A DNA stretch of 17,999 nucleotides, taken from contig JAKLHH010000026.1 in NCBI GenBank assembly GCA_022710245.1, positions 1 through 17,999 of the forward strand. Reading direction: 5' to 3'. Position numbers and translations under genes: made by a program. The notes below the pieces were generated by a model, which saw only the letters and a program-made list of their open reading frames with translations, did no database searches and was not told where the DNA came from. Source of the DNA: Myxococcota bacterium (GTDB lineage Bacteria; Myxococcota; Polyangia; GCA-2747355; JAKLHH01). Below are positions 8,758 to 15,525 of this stretch, one piece after another; position 1 is the first letter of the stretch; the number at the start of each line of letters is the position of its first letter.

Positions 8758-11073
8758 CCAGGCCGCGTCGGCCTCGTCGTCCTCGAGGCTGACCAGGCCC
8801 GCGCGGTTGCAGCCGGTGCCGAGGACATCGAGGCTCGCCCCCTGCTGGGCGAGGGACGCCGGCCGCGCCACCGCGAGGACGCCGTCCTTGGCGCAGCCGC
8901 CCACGCTGCTCCAGGCCGACCAGCCGCCGCTCCAGGCGGACTGCTGGACGTCGCCCTTGCCGCGCGCCCGGGCGAAGACGTTCAGGCGGCTCGTGCTCGG
9001 GTCCCAGGCGAGACCCGGCGTGCCGCTGAAGCTCTCGGCGCCGACGCGCTCCCAGGTGAGCTCGCCGCTGCCGGCGTAGGTGCCGTGCCAGACGCCGTCG
9101 TCGCAGCCGATCACCGCGACGTGCACCTCGCCGCCTGCCTTCGAGGTGGCCGCGACGCCGCTCCGCGCGCAGCCGCCGAGGCGCTCCCAGCCGCTCCAGC
9201 CGCTCCCCCAGGTGTAGCTCCTGCGCCAGACCGCGCCGTCGCTGCCGCGCCCGAGCACGTCGAAGGTCCCCGCGCTGCGGAAGACCGGCGTCACCCGCCC
9301 GTGCACGCGCCCGCCCAGGTTCTCGAAGCCCGACCAGCTCCGCCCGCCGTCGAGGGAGTACGTGTGATAGACCGCGAGCTCCGCCTCGGTGGCGTAGGGC
9401 AGATCCGCGGCCACGCCGACGAGGTGGAGCTGGCTCCCCAGCGCGACCACGCCCGGCTCGCCGCGGAAGGAGAGCTCGACCGGGCTCTTCTCCGTCGGGA
9501 AGGCGGGCGCCGTGGAGACGGCCGGCAGCGCGAGCCGGTAGAAGGACGGCTCCCAGCTCCCGCGCCAGCGCCGCACCCAGTAGTTGTTGTCGAGCCCCCG
9601 CACGAAGACCGAGAGCTCGCCGTCGTCGGTCCAGACCGCGGCCGGCGTGCCGAGGAGCTTGCCGCCGAGCGAGGCCCAGCCGGTCTGCGGCGCGCGCGCC
9701 TGCTCGCTGCCGCTGACGAGGAGCAGGACGCAGCCGTGGGGAGGGACGCTGGCGGTGGCCGAGCCGGCGAGCGAGCCGAGGTCGGCGTGCTGCCAGAGGT
9801 CGCGGACCGCGGCGGCGGCGGGGTCGAGGCCCAGGTCCTCCCAGCGCACGGTGATCGGGGCCGCCGTCTCGCCGCGGTTGAGCAGCAGCGCGGCCCGGCG
9901 GCCGCTCCCCGAGAGCACCTTGGAGTAGACCACGCGGCCGGGCTCGTCCTCGCGGACCTTCTCGCCCTGGCGGCCGAGCGCGTCCTGGTCCACCGCGATG
10001 ACCTCGCTGTTGAGCACGATCTCGCGCAGCGCCGCGGCGCCGGGCCGCGACGGATCGAGGTCGGCGGGGAACGTCGCCAGCATCAGCGGCGCCGCCTGGA
10101 TCGCCCACATGCTGAAGTAGGCGCGCTGCTCGGTGTCGGTGAGCGGGTTCGTGCCGTCGGCCAGGCGCATGCCGATCAAGAGGTAGTCGGGGTCGTTCCA
10201 GTGGCCGGGCCCCGCCGCCGGCGGCACGTCGTTCTTGTCGAAGTTGCGCAGGATCGTGCGCCAGGAGATGGGCGAGGCCGGGGAGCAGCCGAAGTTGCAG
10301 TCGATGTCCGTGCCGGTCCGCCAGGAGTGGCCGACGGCGGGGGCCCACCCCGGCGTGCGGTCGTCGTTCCAGTCGGCGATGTTGAAGAGGAGCTGCTTGC
10401 CCTTGCTGGCGGCGAGCTGGTCGATGGTCTGGCGCCAGAGCTGATACTCGGCCCGCGAGCCGTCCTGGCCGAGCTGCCCGCTGTTCGGGTTGCCGCCGCA
10501 GTGGTCGAGCTTGAGGAAGTCGAAGCCCCAGTCGAGGAACTGCGTCAGGTCGGCCGCGATGTGCGAGCCGCTCCCGGCCCCCGTGTAGCAGCCGTTCTCG
10601 GCGCCCGTGTCGGTGTAGATGCCGGCGAGGAGCCCCTTAGCGTGGGCGTACGCCGCCAGCCCCGCCATGTCCTCGAAGCCCGGGCGCGGGAGCATGCTGC
10701 CGTCGGCGGCGCGGCTCGCCTGCGTGGCGTCCGACCAGCGCCACCCCTCGAGGCTGAAGAGGCGGTAGCCCGCGCCGGTCAGCCCGACCCGGACCATGTC
10801 GTCGATCAGCTGCTTCGCCACGGCCGCGCTGGGGTTCCCCGACCAGTAGCCGCTGCCCATGCCGTTGTAGGCCGAGGCGTAGTAGATGTTGAACCCCATG
10901 GTCGGCGTCGCGACCGCTGCGGGGACGGAGGCCGTCTGGCGCCTCCCCGCGCCCTCCGCCCCGCCACCGCTTCGCTGCTCGTCGCCGAGGAGGCCGGTGC
11001 ACCCCGCTGCCAGCCAGGCGCAGAGCAGCAGGCCAGCTGTCCTTCCGGTGCCGCCGGTGCAGGGAGTCATCAT
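8734..11073 (-). CDS. GH27 alpha-galactosidase lipoprotein with C-terminal lectin-like propeller
   Basis: The start ATG at 11073-11071 has AGGAGG 5 nt upstream. The 779-residue protein has a lipoprotein signal, LAAGC with Cys25, so it is likely membrane-anchored outside the cytoplasm. The GH27/clan-D TIM barrel runs from about 57 to 365: opening GFNIYYASAYNGMG, likely nucleophile Asp190 in FLKLDHCG, likely acid/base Asp256 in WRTGTDID (by comparison with human alpha-galactosidase A Asp170/Asp231), and HWNDPDYLLIG at 291-301. An antiparallel beta domain follows (about 375-455). The last 315 residues contain repeated W-x-x-L/V-G-G and S-G-W-x-x-W units (WASLGG, WERLGG, WSSVGG), typical of PLL-like/fucose-lectin beta-propellers, probably carbohydrate-binding. 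It would release terminal alpha-galactose from plant or polysaccharide material. It lies 133 nt downstream of the beta-helix gene and likely has its own promoter. Confidence 0.93.
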   Translation of the reverse strand: MMTPCTGGTGRTAGLLLCAWLAAGCTGLLGDEQRSGGGAEGAGRRQTASVPAAVATPTMGFNIYYASAYNGMGSGYWSGNPSAAVAKQLIDDMVRVGLTGAGYRLFSLEGWRWSDATQASRAADGSMLPRPGFEDMAGLAAYAHAKGLLAGIYTDTGAENGCYTGAGSGSHIAADLTQFLDWGFDFLKLDHCGGNPNSGQLGQDGSRAEYQLWRQTIDQLAASKGKQLLFNIADWNDDRTPGWAPAVGHSWRTGTDIDCNFGCSPASPISWRTILRNFDKNDVPPAAGPGHWNDPDYLLIGMRLADGTNPLTDTEQRAYFSMWAIQAAPLMLATFPADLDPSRPGAAALREIVLNSEVIAVDQDALGRQGEKVREDEPGRVVYSKVLSGSGRRAALLLNRGETAAPITVRWEDLGLDPAAAAVRDLWQHADLGSLAGSATASVPPHGCVLLLVSGSEQARAPQTGWASLGGKLLGTPAAVWTDDGELSVFVRGLDNNYWVRRWRGSWEPSFYRLALPAVSTAPAFPTEKSPVELSFRGEPGVVALGSQLHLVGVAADLPYATEAELAVYHTYSLDGGRSWSGFENLGGRVHGRVTPVFRSAGTFDVLGRGSDGAVWRRSYTWGSGWSGWERLGGCARSGVAATSKAGGEVHVAVIGCDDGVWHGTYAGSGELTWERVGAESFSGTPGLAWDPSTSRLNVFARARGKGDVQQSAWSGGWSAWSSVGGCAKDGVLAVARPASLAQQGASLDVLGTGCNRAGLVSLEDDEADAAWQRTVSSR

Positions 11074-11096
11074 GTACGCCTCCTGCAGGCTGCAGG

Positions 11097-11112
11097 TGCA
11101 CCCGGCGTGCCG
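11097..11112 (-). promoter_or_regulatory. Sigma-54-type promoter candidate for the galactosidase gene
   Basis: On the minus strand CGGCACG-N4-GTGCA matches TGGCACG-N4-TTGCA at 10 of 12 positions, with exactly 10 nt between the GG (11111-11110) and GC (11099-11098). The predicted start, near 11086, falls directly before the AGGAGG Shine-Dalgarno sequence and leaves a 13-nt leader. Confidence 0.45.
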
Positions 11113-11162
11113 CGAAGGGCGGCGGGACTTCGAGGCCTTGCGGGGGCGAGAGCGTATCCGGG

Positions 11163-11187
11163 GGGTGACACCCGGGACAGGTGTCCC
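11163..11187. repeat. Two adjacent palindromes between beta-helix and galactosidase genes
   Basis: GGGTG-A-CACCC (11163-11173) is directly followed by GGGACA-GG-TGTCCC (11174-11187). They can also pair with each other: GACACC (11167-11172) with GGTGTC (11180-11185) around a 7-nt loop. The element sits 20 nt after the beta-helix stop and 90 nt before the galactosidase ATG, so it may be a terminator for the first or an operator for the second. The remaining bases of this 133-nt gap hold the promoter candidate and nothing else I can name. Confidence 0.5.
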
Positions 11188-11206
11188 GAGCTCGACGCCC
11201 GCGGGC

Positions 11207-12724
11207 CTACTGCCGCGTGACCGGCGTCGAGAGCGCGCTGGTCCCGGCGGCGGTGGTGAGCGTGGCCGTCACCAGCGGGCCGGTGATGACGCTGTCGTGG
11301 CGCCAGCTCCCTCCGGCGCAGGCGGTGCTGCCGAGGTAGGTCGCCGCCTGTCCGGCGCTATCCTCGAAGACCTCGATCGTGCCGCTGCCGCTGCACGCCC
11401 CCTCCACGAACGTGGCCGTCGCCTTGCTGATCGTCGGCGGCGTGACCTTCGCGTTGGCGAGGACGATCGCCTGCTGGCACCCGCTGATGCTGTTACGGGT
11501 CAGCGTGGCCCCCGAGCCTGCCGTGTCGAGCTGGATCGCGGCGGCGTAGCCACGGAAGGTGTTGTCGGGGCCGATGGTGAGCCCGCCGAGGAAGCCCTCC
11601 TGCGACAGGACGCCGGCGCCGGAGAGGCTCACGCCCGCCGGGGCCTTGAGCTCGTTTCGCCGCACCACGATGCTCGAGCTGGCGCCGGTCCCCATCCAGA
11701 GGAAGATCCCGGTCCAGCTCCGGAAGACGTTGTCCTCGACCAGCAGCGTGCCGGAGCACTCGCTGAGGCTGCCGAGGTCGATCCCGAACTGGTTGAAGAC
11801 CTCGACGCCGGTCACCGGGTCGAGGCCGAAGTAGTTGCCGCGCACCACCGGGAGGCCGGCGTACTTGATGCGGACCCCCTCGGTGTTGCCGAAGCTGTTG
11901 CCGGGGCCGACCGTCGAGCCGGTCGTGGCCGTGACCGTCTCCGGCTCCTTGGCCGGCGTCGCCTGCTGCCCGTCGCTGTTGATCCGGCAGCCGGCGATCT
12001 GCGCCCCTGCCTGGAGGTTGACCTGCCAGGTCAGCCGGTGCAGCTCGACCCCCACGACCAGCGCGTCCGCGCCGAGGTCGAGCCGGCAGGCGGAGGTCGC
12101 CCCGCCGAAGTCGAGGATCACGCCCCGGACTCGCCCGTCGACGCAGGCGTTGGTGACGGTCGGGAGCGTGCAGCCCGTCCCGAAGGCGATCTTCCCGGGG
12201 CTCTCGGCGGCGAAGACCGCCGGCGCGAAGTGGATCGCCACGCGCTCGGTGCGATTGGCGGCGATCTGCAGCGCCTCGACGATGGAGAGCGTGGCGCCGG
12301 CCTGTGCAGGGTCGCTGAGCGTGGCGCCGCCGTCGAGCTCGGTGGTCGTCGTGTTCACCTCCAGGTCCAGAGCGCCGGTGCAGGCCGGGACCGCGAGGGA
12401 GGCCGCGTACTCGCCCCAGGTCGCGAACCCCGGGGCCGTGTCGGACCGCGCGGCGTCCCGCCCTGCGAGCTCTCCCGCCCGATCCATCGCTGGCGCCGAG
12501 CCCTCGCGGAGCCCCGCCTCGAACCACCGCGGCGCATCTCCCGGGGCGGCGGTGTCGCCCGCGGAGAGCCCCCTCTCGCTCGCGCGCACGCAGCCCGCGG
12601 TGGGCAGGAGCACGAGCAGGAGGAGACGGGGCAGCGCCGACGATCCCGGCCTCGGCGAGCCTGCGCCGTCCCGCCGGGGTCGGGCGGCGGGCGGGCGCAA
12701 CAGCCGCGACCAGCGGCGCCTCAT
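11207..12724 (-). CDS. Right-handed parallel beta-helix lipoprotein
   Basis: This 505-residue product has an Arg-rich N-terminus of about 32 residues, a hydrophobic stretch (LPRLLLLVLLPTAGC) and a lipobox-like TAGC with Cys45. Beyond that are a linker and, from about residue 110 to 410, repeated short beta-strand turns with N-x-F/I, G-V-x-x and N-x-I-x-G patterns (VVRGNYFGL, VEDNVFRSW, IVVRRNELKA, IGPDNTFRGY, LTRNSISGC). These are the coils of a pectate-lyase-like beta-helix. The last 85 residues (from about TISKATATFVEG) look like an Ig-like beta-sandwich often placed after such helices. Beta-helices of this type are usually glycan-binding or lyase modules, but no catalytic residues can be assigned. 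Its ATG overlaps the stop of the dipeptidase gene (ATGA, 12724-12721), so the two are probably translationally coupled. Confidence 0.85.
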   Translation of the reverse strand: MRRRWSRLLRPPAARPRRDGAGSPRPGSSALPRLLLLVLLPTAGCVRASERGLSAGDTAAPGDAPRWFEAGLREGSAPAMDRAGELAGRDAARSDTAPGFATWGEYAASLAVPACTGALDLEVNTTTTELDGGATLSDPAQAGATLSIVEALQIAANRTERVAIHFAPAVFAAESPGKIAFGTGCTLPTVTNACVDGRVRGVILDFGGATSACRLDLGADALVVGVELHRLTWQVNLQAGAQIAGCRINSDGQQATPAKEPETVTATTGSTVGPGNSFGNTEGVRIKYAGLPVVRGNYFGLDPVTGVEVFNQFGIDLGSLSECSGTLLVEDNVFRSWTGIFLWMGTGASSSIVVRRNELKAPAGVSLSGAGVLSQEGFLGGLTIGPDNTFRGYAAAIQLDTAGSGATLTRNSISGCQQAIVLANAKVTPPTISKATATFVEGACSGSGTIEVFEDSAGQAATYLGSTACAGGSWRHDSVITGPLVTATLTTAAGTSALSTPVTRQ

Positions 12725-13725
12725 CCCCTCACCGCCTCCAGCACGCGGAGCGCGTTCTCGCCGAGGATCTTCCGCACCACCCGCTCGGACAGCCCGCGCG
12801 CGAGGAGCGCCCCGGTGAGGTTCGGCAGGCGCGAGGCGTCCTCCAGCCCCTCGGGGGGCGTCACCATGCCGTCCCAGTCGGAGCCGAGCGCCGGCAGGTC
12901 CTCTCCGCCCACCTGGATCATGTGCTCGAGGTGGCGGCAGACGGCCTCGAGGTCGGAGCCGCCGAGGTAGCGCCGCGAGTAGATGACGCCCGCGCAGCCG
13001 CCCTTCTGCGCCACCGCGCGGAGCTGCTCGTCGTCGATGTTGCGCCAGTGCTCGTGCGCGCCGCTGACCCCCGTGTGCGAGACGAGGACCGGCGCGCTCG
13101 AGCGCTCGACCGCCTCGAGGAAGCCGCGCCGGTTGAGGTGCGCCAGGTCGACGATGACGCGCAGGCGGTTCAGCTCGCCCACCAGCTCGCGGCCGAAGTC
13201 GGTGAGCCCCTGCGCGTCGTCGCGGCCGCGCCCGTAGGCGGGGCGGCCGGCCTCGTTGGCGCTGAAGTGGAGGAGCCCGAGGTAGGCCACGCCCCGCTCC
13301 GCGAAGTGCGCCGCGCGGCCGAGGTCTCCGTCGAGCGCGTGGGCGCCCTCGATCCCACGCAGCCCGGCGATGCGCCCGGCGGCGTGCGCGGCGCGCAGCT
13401 CGCTCGCCGTCCGCACCAGCGTGAGCTCCTCGGGGTAGCGTGTCGCCGCGGCCTCGAGCGCGTCGAGGAGGCGGTCGACGGTGCGGCCCGGCCGCAGCCC
13501 GAGCGCGCGCAGCGGCCAGCTCGGCAGCCCGAAGAACTGCGCCGCGATGCCGCCCTCGCGCAGGCGCGGCAGGTCGACGTGGAAGCCCGCGGCCGCGCGC
13601 GGCAGGATCGGCTCGTGCCTCGCGCCGAGGTCCATCCCCCAGCGGAGCAGCACCGCCGTGTCGGCGTGCAGATCGATCGGCAGCGCCGAGCGATGGACCT
13701 CGAGGGCGTGCGGGCTGGGCTCCAT
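12721..13725 (-). CDS. Membrane dipeptidase (peptidase family M19)
   Basis: The ATG at 13725-13723 has GGAGGAG 2 nt upstream; an in-frame ATG at 13770 lies behind the divergent promoter and is rejected. The 334-residue protein carries the full M19 zinc set: His20 and Asp22 (HAD), bridging Glu126 (RGIEGAH), His196 (DLAHLN), His217 (VSHTG) and Asp283 (GSDWDG), with RNIDDEQL after the histidine pair. The spacing closely follows human renal dipeptidase (20, 22, 125, 198, 219, 288). It hydrolyses dipeptides, often with relaxed stereochemistry, including some D-amino-acid dipeptides. No signal peptide is visible, so it is probably cytosolic. It heads a minus-strand pair with the beta-helix lipoprotein and is divergent from the hydrolase at 13787. 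Confidence 0.95.
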   Translation of the reverse strand: MEPSPHALEVHRSALPIDLHADTAVLLRWGMDLGARHEPILPRAAAGFHVDLPRLREGGIAAQFFGLPSWPLRALGLRPGRTVDRLLDALEAAATRYPEELTLVRTASELRAAHAAGRIAGLRGIEGAHALDGDLGRAAHFAERGVAYLGLLHFSANEAGRPAYGRGRDDAQGLTDFGRELVGELNRLRVIVDLAHLNRRGFLEAVERSSAPVLVSHTGVSGAHEHWRNIDDEQLRAVAQKGGCAGVIYSRRYLGGSDLEAVCRHLEHMIQVGGEDLPALGSDWDGMVTPPEGLEDASRLPNLTGALLARGLSERVVRKILGENALRVLEAVRG

Positions 13726-13752
13726 GACTCCTCCGGTGCGGGTCGCGCCGCG

Positions 13753-13781
13753 TTGCCGCCTGTACGCCACTATTCTATGAT
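13753..13781 (+). promoter_or_regulatory. Probable sigma-70 promoter for a leaderless mRNA
   Basis: TTGCCG (13753-13758), a 17-nt spacer and TATGAT (13776-13781) end 5 nt before the ATG at 13787. No Shine-Dalgarno sequence is present. The expected start is within a base or two of the ATG. Confidence 0.6.
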
Positions 13782-13802
13782 GCCGTATGCTTCGCCTGAC
13801 AA
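13772..13802 (-). promoter_or_regulatory. Possible divergent promoter for the dipeptidase gene
   Basis: On the minus strand TTGTCA (13802-13797) and TAGAAT (13777-13772) are 19 nt apart, longer than ideal. The -10 overlaps the -10 of the plus-strand promoter, and the -35 lies inside the first codons of the divergent gene. Occupancy of one would exclude the other. Confidence 0.35.
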
Positions 13803-14575
13803 TCCTCGGCTCCGGGACCTCGGTCCCCTCGACGACCCGCCGCTCGCCCGCTTACCTGCTGCGCGCCGACGCCGCGCCCGATGCTCCGCCGCTCGCGCTC
13901 CTCGTCGACTGCGGCTCCGGCTGCGTCACCAGCCTGGTGCAGGCCGGCGTCACCCTCGATCGGCTGGGCGGCGTGCTGCTCACGCACCTGCACCCCGATC
14001 ACACGGCGGACCTCCTGCCGCTCCTCTTCGCGCTCTCGCTGCCCGTGGGACCGCAGCGCTCCGGCGAGCTGCCGCTCTCGGGTCCGGCCGGGACCGCCGA
14101 GCGGCTGCAGAAGCTGCAGGAGGTCTACGGCGTCTGGGTCAAGCCGCGCCGGAGCCAGCTCGCGCTGCGCGAGCTCGCCGATCGCGAGGTGCTCGAGCTC
14201 GGCGGCCTGCGCGTGACGGCCTTCGCCGTCGAGCACATGCGCAACGGCACCGGCAGCCTCGCCTACCGCTTCGAGCTCGGCGGCAAGGTCCTCTGCTACA
14301 GCGGCGACTGCTCTCCCTGCGCGGGCATCGAGGCGGCGGCGCTGGCGGCCGACCTCCTCGTCTGCGAGTGCGGCTCCCTCGAGGGCGAGCGCCCCGTCGG
14401 TCACCTGACCGCGACCGACGTGGGCCAGCTCGCCGTGAAGGCGGGCTGCCGCGAGGTCGTGCTCACCCACCTCTATGATCACGTGGTCGCCACCGATCCG
14501 GTGGCGCGGGTGCGTGCTCACTTCCAGGGGCCGGTGCGGCTGGCCGAGGACGGGCTCGAGCTCACCCTCGGATAG
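13787..14575 (+). CDS. Metallo-beta-lactamase-fold hydrolase, RNase Z-like
   Basis: This 262-residue protein starts MLRLTILGSGTSVPS, the usual opening strand of RNase Z-like beta-CASP-less MBL enzymes. It has the signature His67-x-His69-x-Asp71-His72 (THLHPDH), His150 (AVEH), Asp174 (YSGD), His206 in GHLTATDVG and His228 in LTHLYDH. These are the residues that bind two zinc ions. The order and the H-L-T-A/S-x-x-x-G motif match the RNase Z/arylsulfatase/cyclic-nucleotide-phosphodiesterase branch. I see no clear flexible tRNA-binding arm, so tRNA maturation is doubtful and a phosphodiesterase role is as likely. It is cytosolic. The ATG is supported by a promoter 5 nt upstream. Confidence 0.88.
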   Translation: MLRLTILGSGTSVPSTTRRSPAYLLRADAAPDAPPLALLVDCGSGCVTSLVQAGVTLDRLGGVLLTHLHPDHTADLLPLLFALSLPVGPQRSGELPLSGPAGTAERLQKLQEVYGVWVKPRRSQLALRELADREVLELGGLRVTAFAVEHMRNGTGSLAYRFELGGKVLCYSGDCSPCAGIEAAALAADLLVCECGSLEGERPVGHLTATDVGQLAVKAGCREVVLTHLYDHVVATDPVARVRAHFQGPVRLAEDGLELTLG

Positions 14576-14627
14576 GTGGTCCTCGGTCCCGCCTCCGGCC
14601 GGGCTACGGCCAGTGGCGTCGCCAGTG

Positions 14628-14647
14628 GCGGGGTCTCGGTACCCCGC
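14628..14647 (+). terminator. Hairpin after the MBL hydrolase gene
   Basis: GCGGGGT (14628-14634) pairs with ACCCCGC (14641-14647) around a 6-nt loop, about 50 nt after the stop. No T-run follows. Just upstream, CCAGTGGCG occurs twice (14610-14618 and 14622-14630) around a small palindrome, TGGCG-T-CGCCA. Confidence 0.4.
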
Positions 14648-14751
14648 TGTCCGGGATCCAGACACCGGGCTCCGCCAGCGCTCGACAGGGGATCGTCGGG
14701 ATCTTCACGCGTTGGCGAGGCCCCTGACGGTCGCCGCGTTTCGCAACAGCC

Positions 14752-14767
14752 TGGCCGTGATCTTGCA
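14752..14767 (+). promoter_or_regulatory. Sigma-54-type promoter candidate
   Basis: TGGCCGT-GATC-TTGCA keeps the invariant GG (14753-14754) and GC (14765-14766) with exactly 10 nt between them; TGGC and TTGCA match the consensus fully. The predicted start, near 14778, lies 26 nt before the ATG at 14804 and upstream of its GGAGGG. Confidence 0.5.
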
Positions 14768-14770
14768 AAC

Positions 14771-14797
14771 CCTCCGGGTCGCACGAGTATCCGGAGG
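14771..14797 (+). other. Inverted repeat covering the Shine-Dalgarno sequence of the gene at 14804
   Basis: CCTCCGG (14771-14777) is the exact reverse complement of CCGGAGG (14791-14797), with a 13-nt loop. The right arm contains the GGAGGG ribosome binding site. If transcription starts upstream of 14771 the hairpin would hide the site; if it starts near 14778, as the sigma-54 element predicts, the left arm is absent and the site is free. Confidence 0.5.
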
Positions 14798-14803
14798 GCG
14801 TGG

Positions 14804-15214
14804 ATGGACACTCTCGACGACTTCGAAGACGCCACCCAGGTCTACCGCCTCGACTGCCGGGTCAGCGAGCTGCCGCGGGAGCTGCGGGCGCTCGCCGAGA
14901 AGTTCGACGGCCGCCGCACGCTGGCGGAGGCGGGCCGGGCCGCCGGCCTCTCCCTGACGAGGGCGCTGATGCTGGCGAGCCGCCTCTCGCGCTGCGGCGC
15001 CGTGGTCACCGTCTCCAGCGCGAGGCCGCCCCTCAAGGCCTTCTCCACCGCCGAGGAGGCCTTCTTCGCCGCCGAGCTCGGCGAGGAGCTCGTCGACGAG
15101 GAGCCGCCGGCGCCCTCGCGGATGACGTCGCTGCTCGGACGCCTCAAGGAGCGGATCGAGGAGGGGCTGCACATCCCGACCATCGCGCGCGAGGGCTCCA
15201 CCCCCTCCGCGTAG
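14804..15214 (+). CDS. Small helix-turn-helix-like protein
   Basis: The ATG at 14804 has GGAGGG 5 nt upstream; the open frame before it (from 14576) covers promoter and hairpin sequence and is not coding. The 136-residue product is soluble and acidic at the start (MDTLDDFEDATQVYRLDCRV). Residues about 25-65 read as a winged-helix-like segment (FDGRRTLAEAGRAAGLSL, then RALMLASRLSRCGAVV). This is similar to the small domain at the C-terminus of myxobacterial DUF4388/PATAN-type proteins, where the pattern is D-G-x-x-T-x-x-E...G-L-S...L-x-x-L-x-x-x-G-x-V. The C-terminal half is a charged region ending in an amphipathic helix (TSLLGRLKERIEEGL). I do not assign a function; regulation or protein interaction is inference. 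It precedes the ECF gene by 311 nt on the same strand. Confidence 0.7.
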   Translation: MDTLDDFEDATQVYRLDCRVSELPRELRALAEKFDGRRTLAEAGRAAGLSLTRALMLASRLSRCGAVVTVSSARPPLKAFSTAEEAFFAAELGEELVDEEPPAPSRMTSLLGRLKERIEEGLHIPTIAREGSTPSA

Positions 15215-15250
15215 CCTCGGCGAGCAGCGCTTCGCCTTCTCCCTCCCCCG

Positions 15251-15446
15251 ATTGAACGCCCCCGCCATTGAACGTCCAGCAGCTGACTGGCAACTATTCC
15301 TCCGGACCCCCCGGGCGGCGATGCAAGGGCCAGTCATCGCCGGCCGGGGGGATCCACCGCTGTGACCAGCTAGGGTAAGTGCCCGTCACAGCTGGGGGTC
15401 CACCGCAGGCTGGATGCTTCGGGACGCCGTCACGCCGCCCGGCGTC
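15251..15446. other. Structured intergenic region before the ECF gene (possible ncRNA or multi-site operator)
   Basis: The 311-nt gap between 15214 and 15526 has no credible gene but much symmetry. Direct repeats: ATTGAACG at 15251-15258 and 15267-15274 (16-bp period); GGGGGATCCACCGC (15347-15360) and GGGGGTCCACCGC (15394-15406). Inverted repeats: TGACTGGC (15284-15291) with GCCAGTCA (15329-15336); GGACCCCCCGG (15304-15314) with CCGGGGGGATCC (15344-15355, one bulged base); GCTGTGAC (15359-15366) with GTCACAGC (15385-15392, 18-nt loop); GACGCCG (15423-15429) with CGGCGTC (15440-15446, 10-nt loop). The first two pairs cross, so they would form a pseudoknot or alternative folds. I match it to no riboswitch class that I know. 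Confidence 0.5.
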
Positions 15447-15488
15447 GTGGCTTGAATGCTGGCGTGGCCGCCGGCAACAGAAGATCGG

Positions 15489-15494
15489 TATAAT
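15489..15494 (+). promoter_or_regulatory. -10 box TATAAT upstream of the ECF sigma gene
   Basis: This is a perfect -10 hexamer with no good -35 at 16-18 nt (GGCCGC at that position), suggesting an activated promoter. The start would be near 15501, giving a leader of about 25 nt that contains GAGAGAG before the GTG at 15526. Confidence 0.45.
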
Positions 15495-15525
15495 GCTTCA
15501 CGCGCACCACAGAGAGAGCTTTCCA

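Noticed and set aside
9085..11220. Plus-strand open frame opposite the galactosidase
   Set aside because: It is an antisense shadow; the opposite strand has lipobox, catalytic residues and a Shine-Dalgarno sequence.
15379..15525. Upstream extension of the ECF sigma frame to an earlier start
   Set aside because: It would cover the TATAAT box and the structured region, and the sequence is not sigma-like before residue MTERASATGE.
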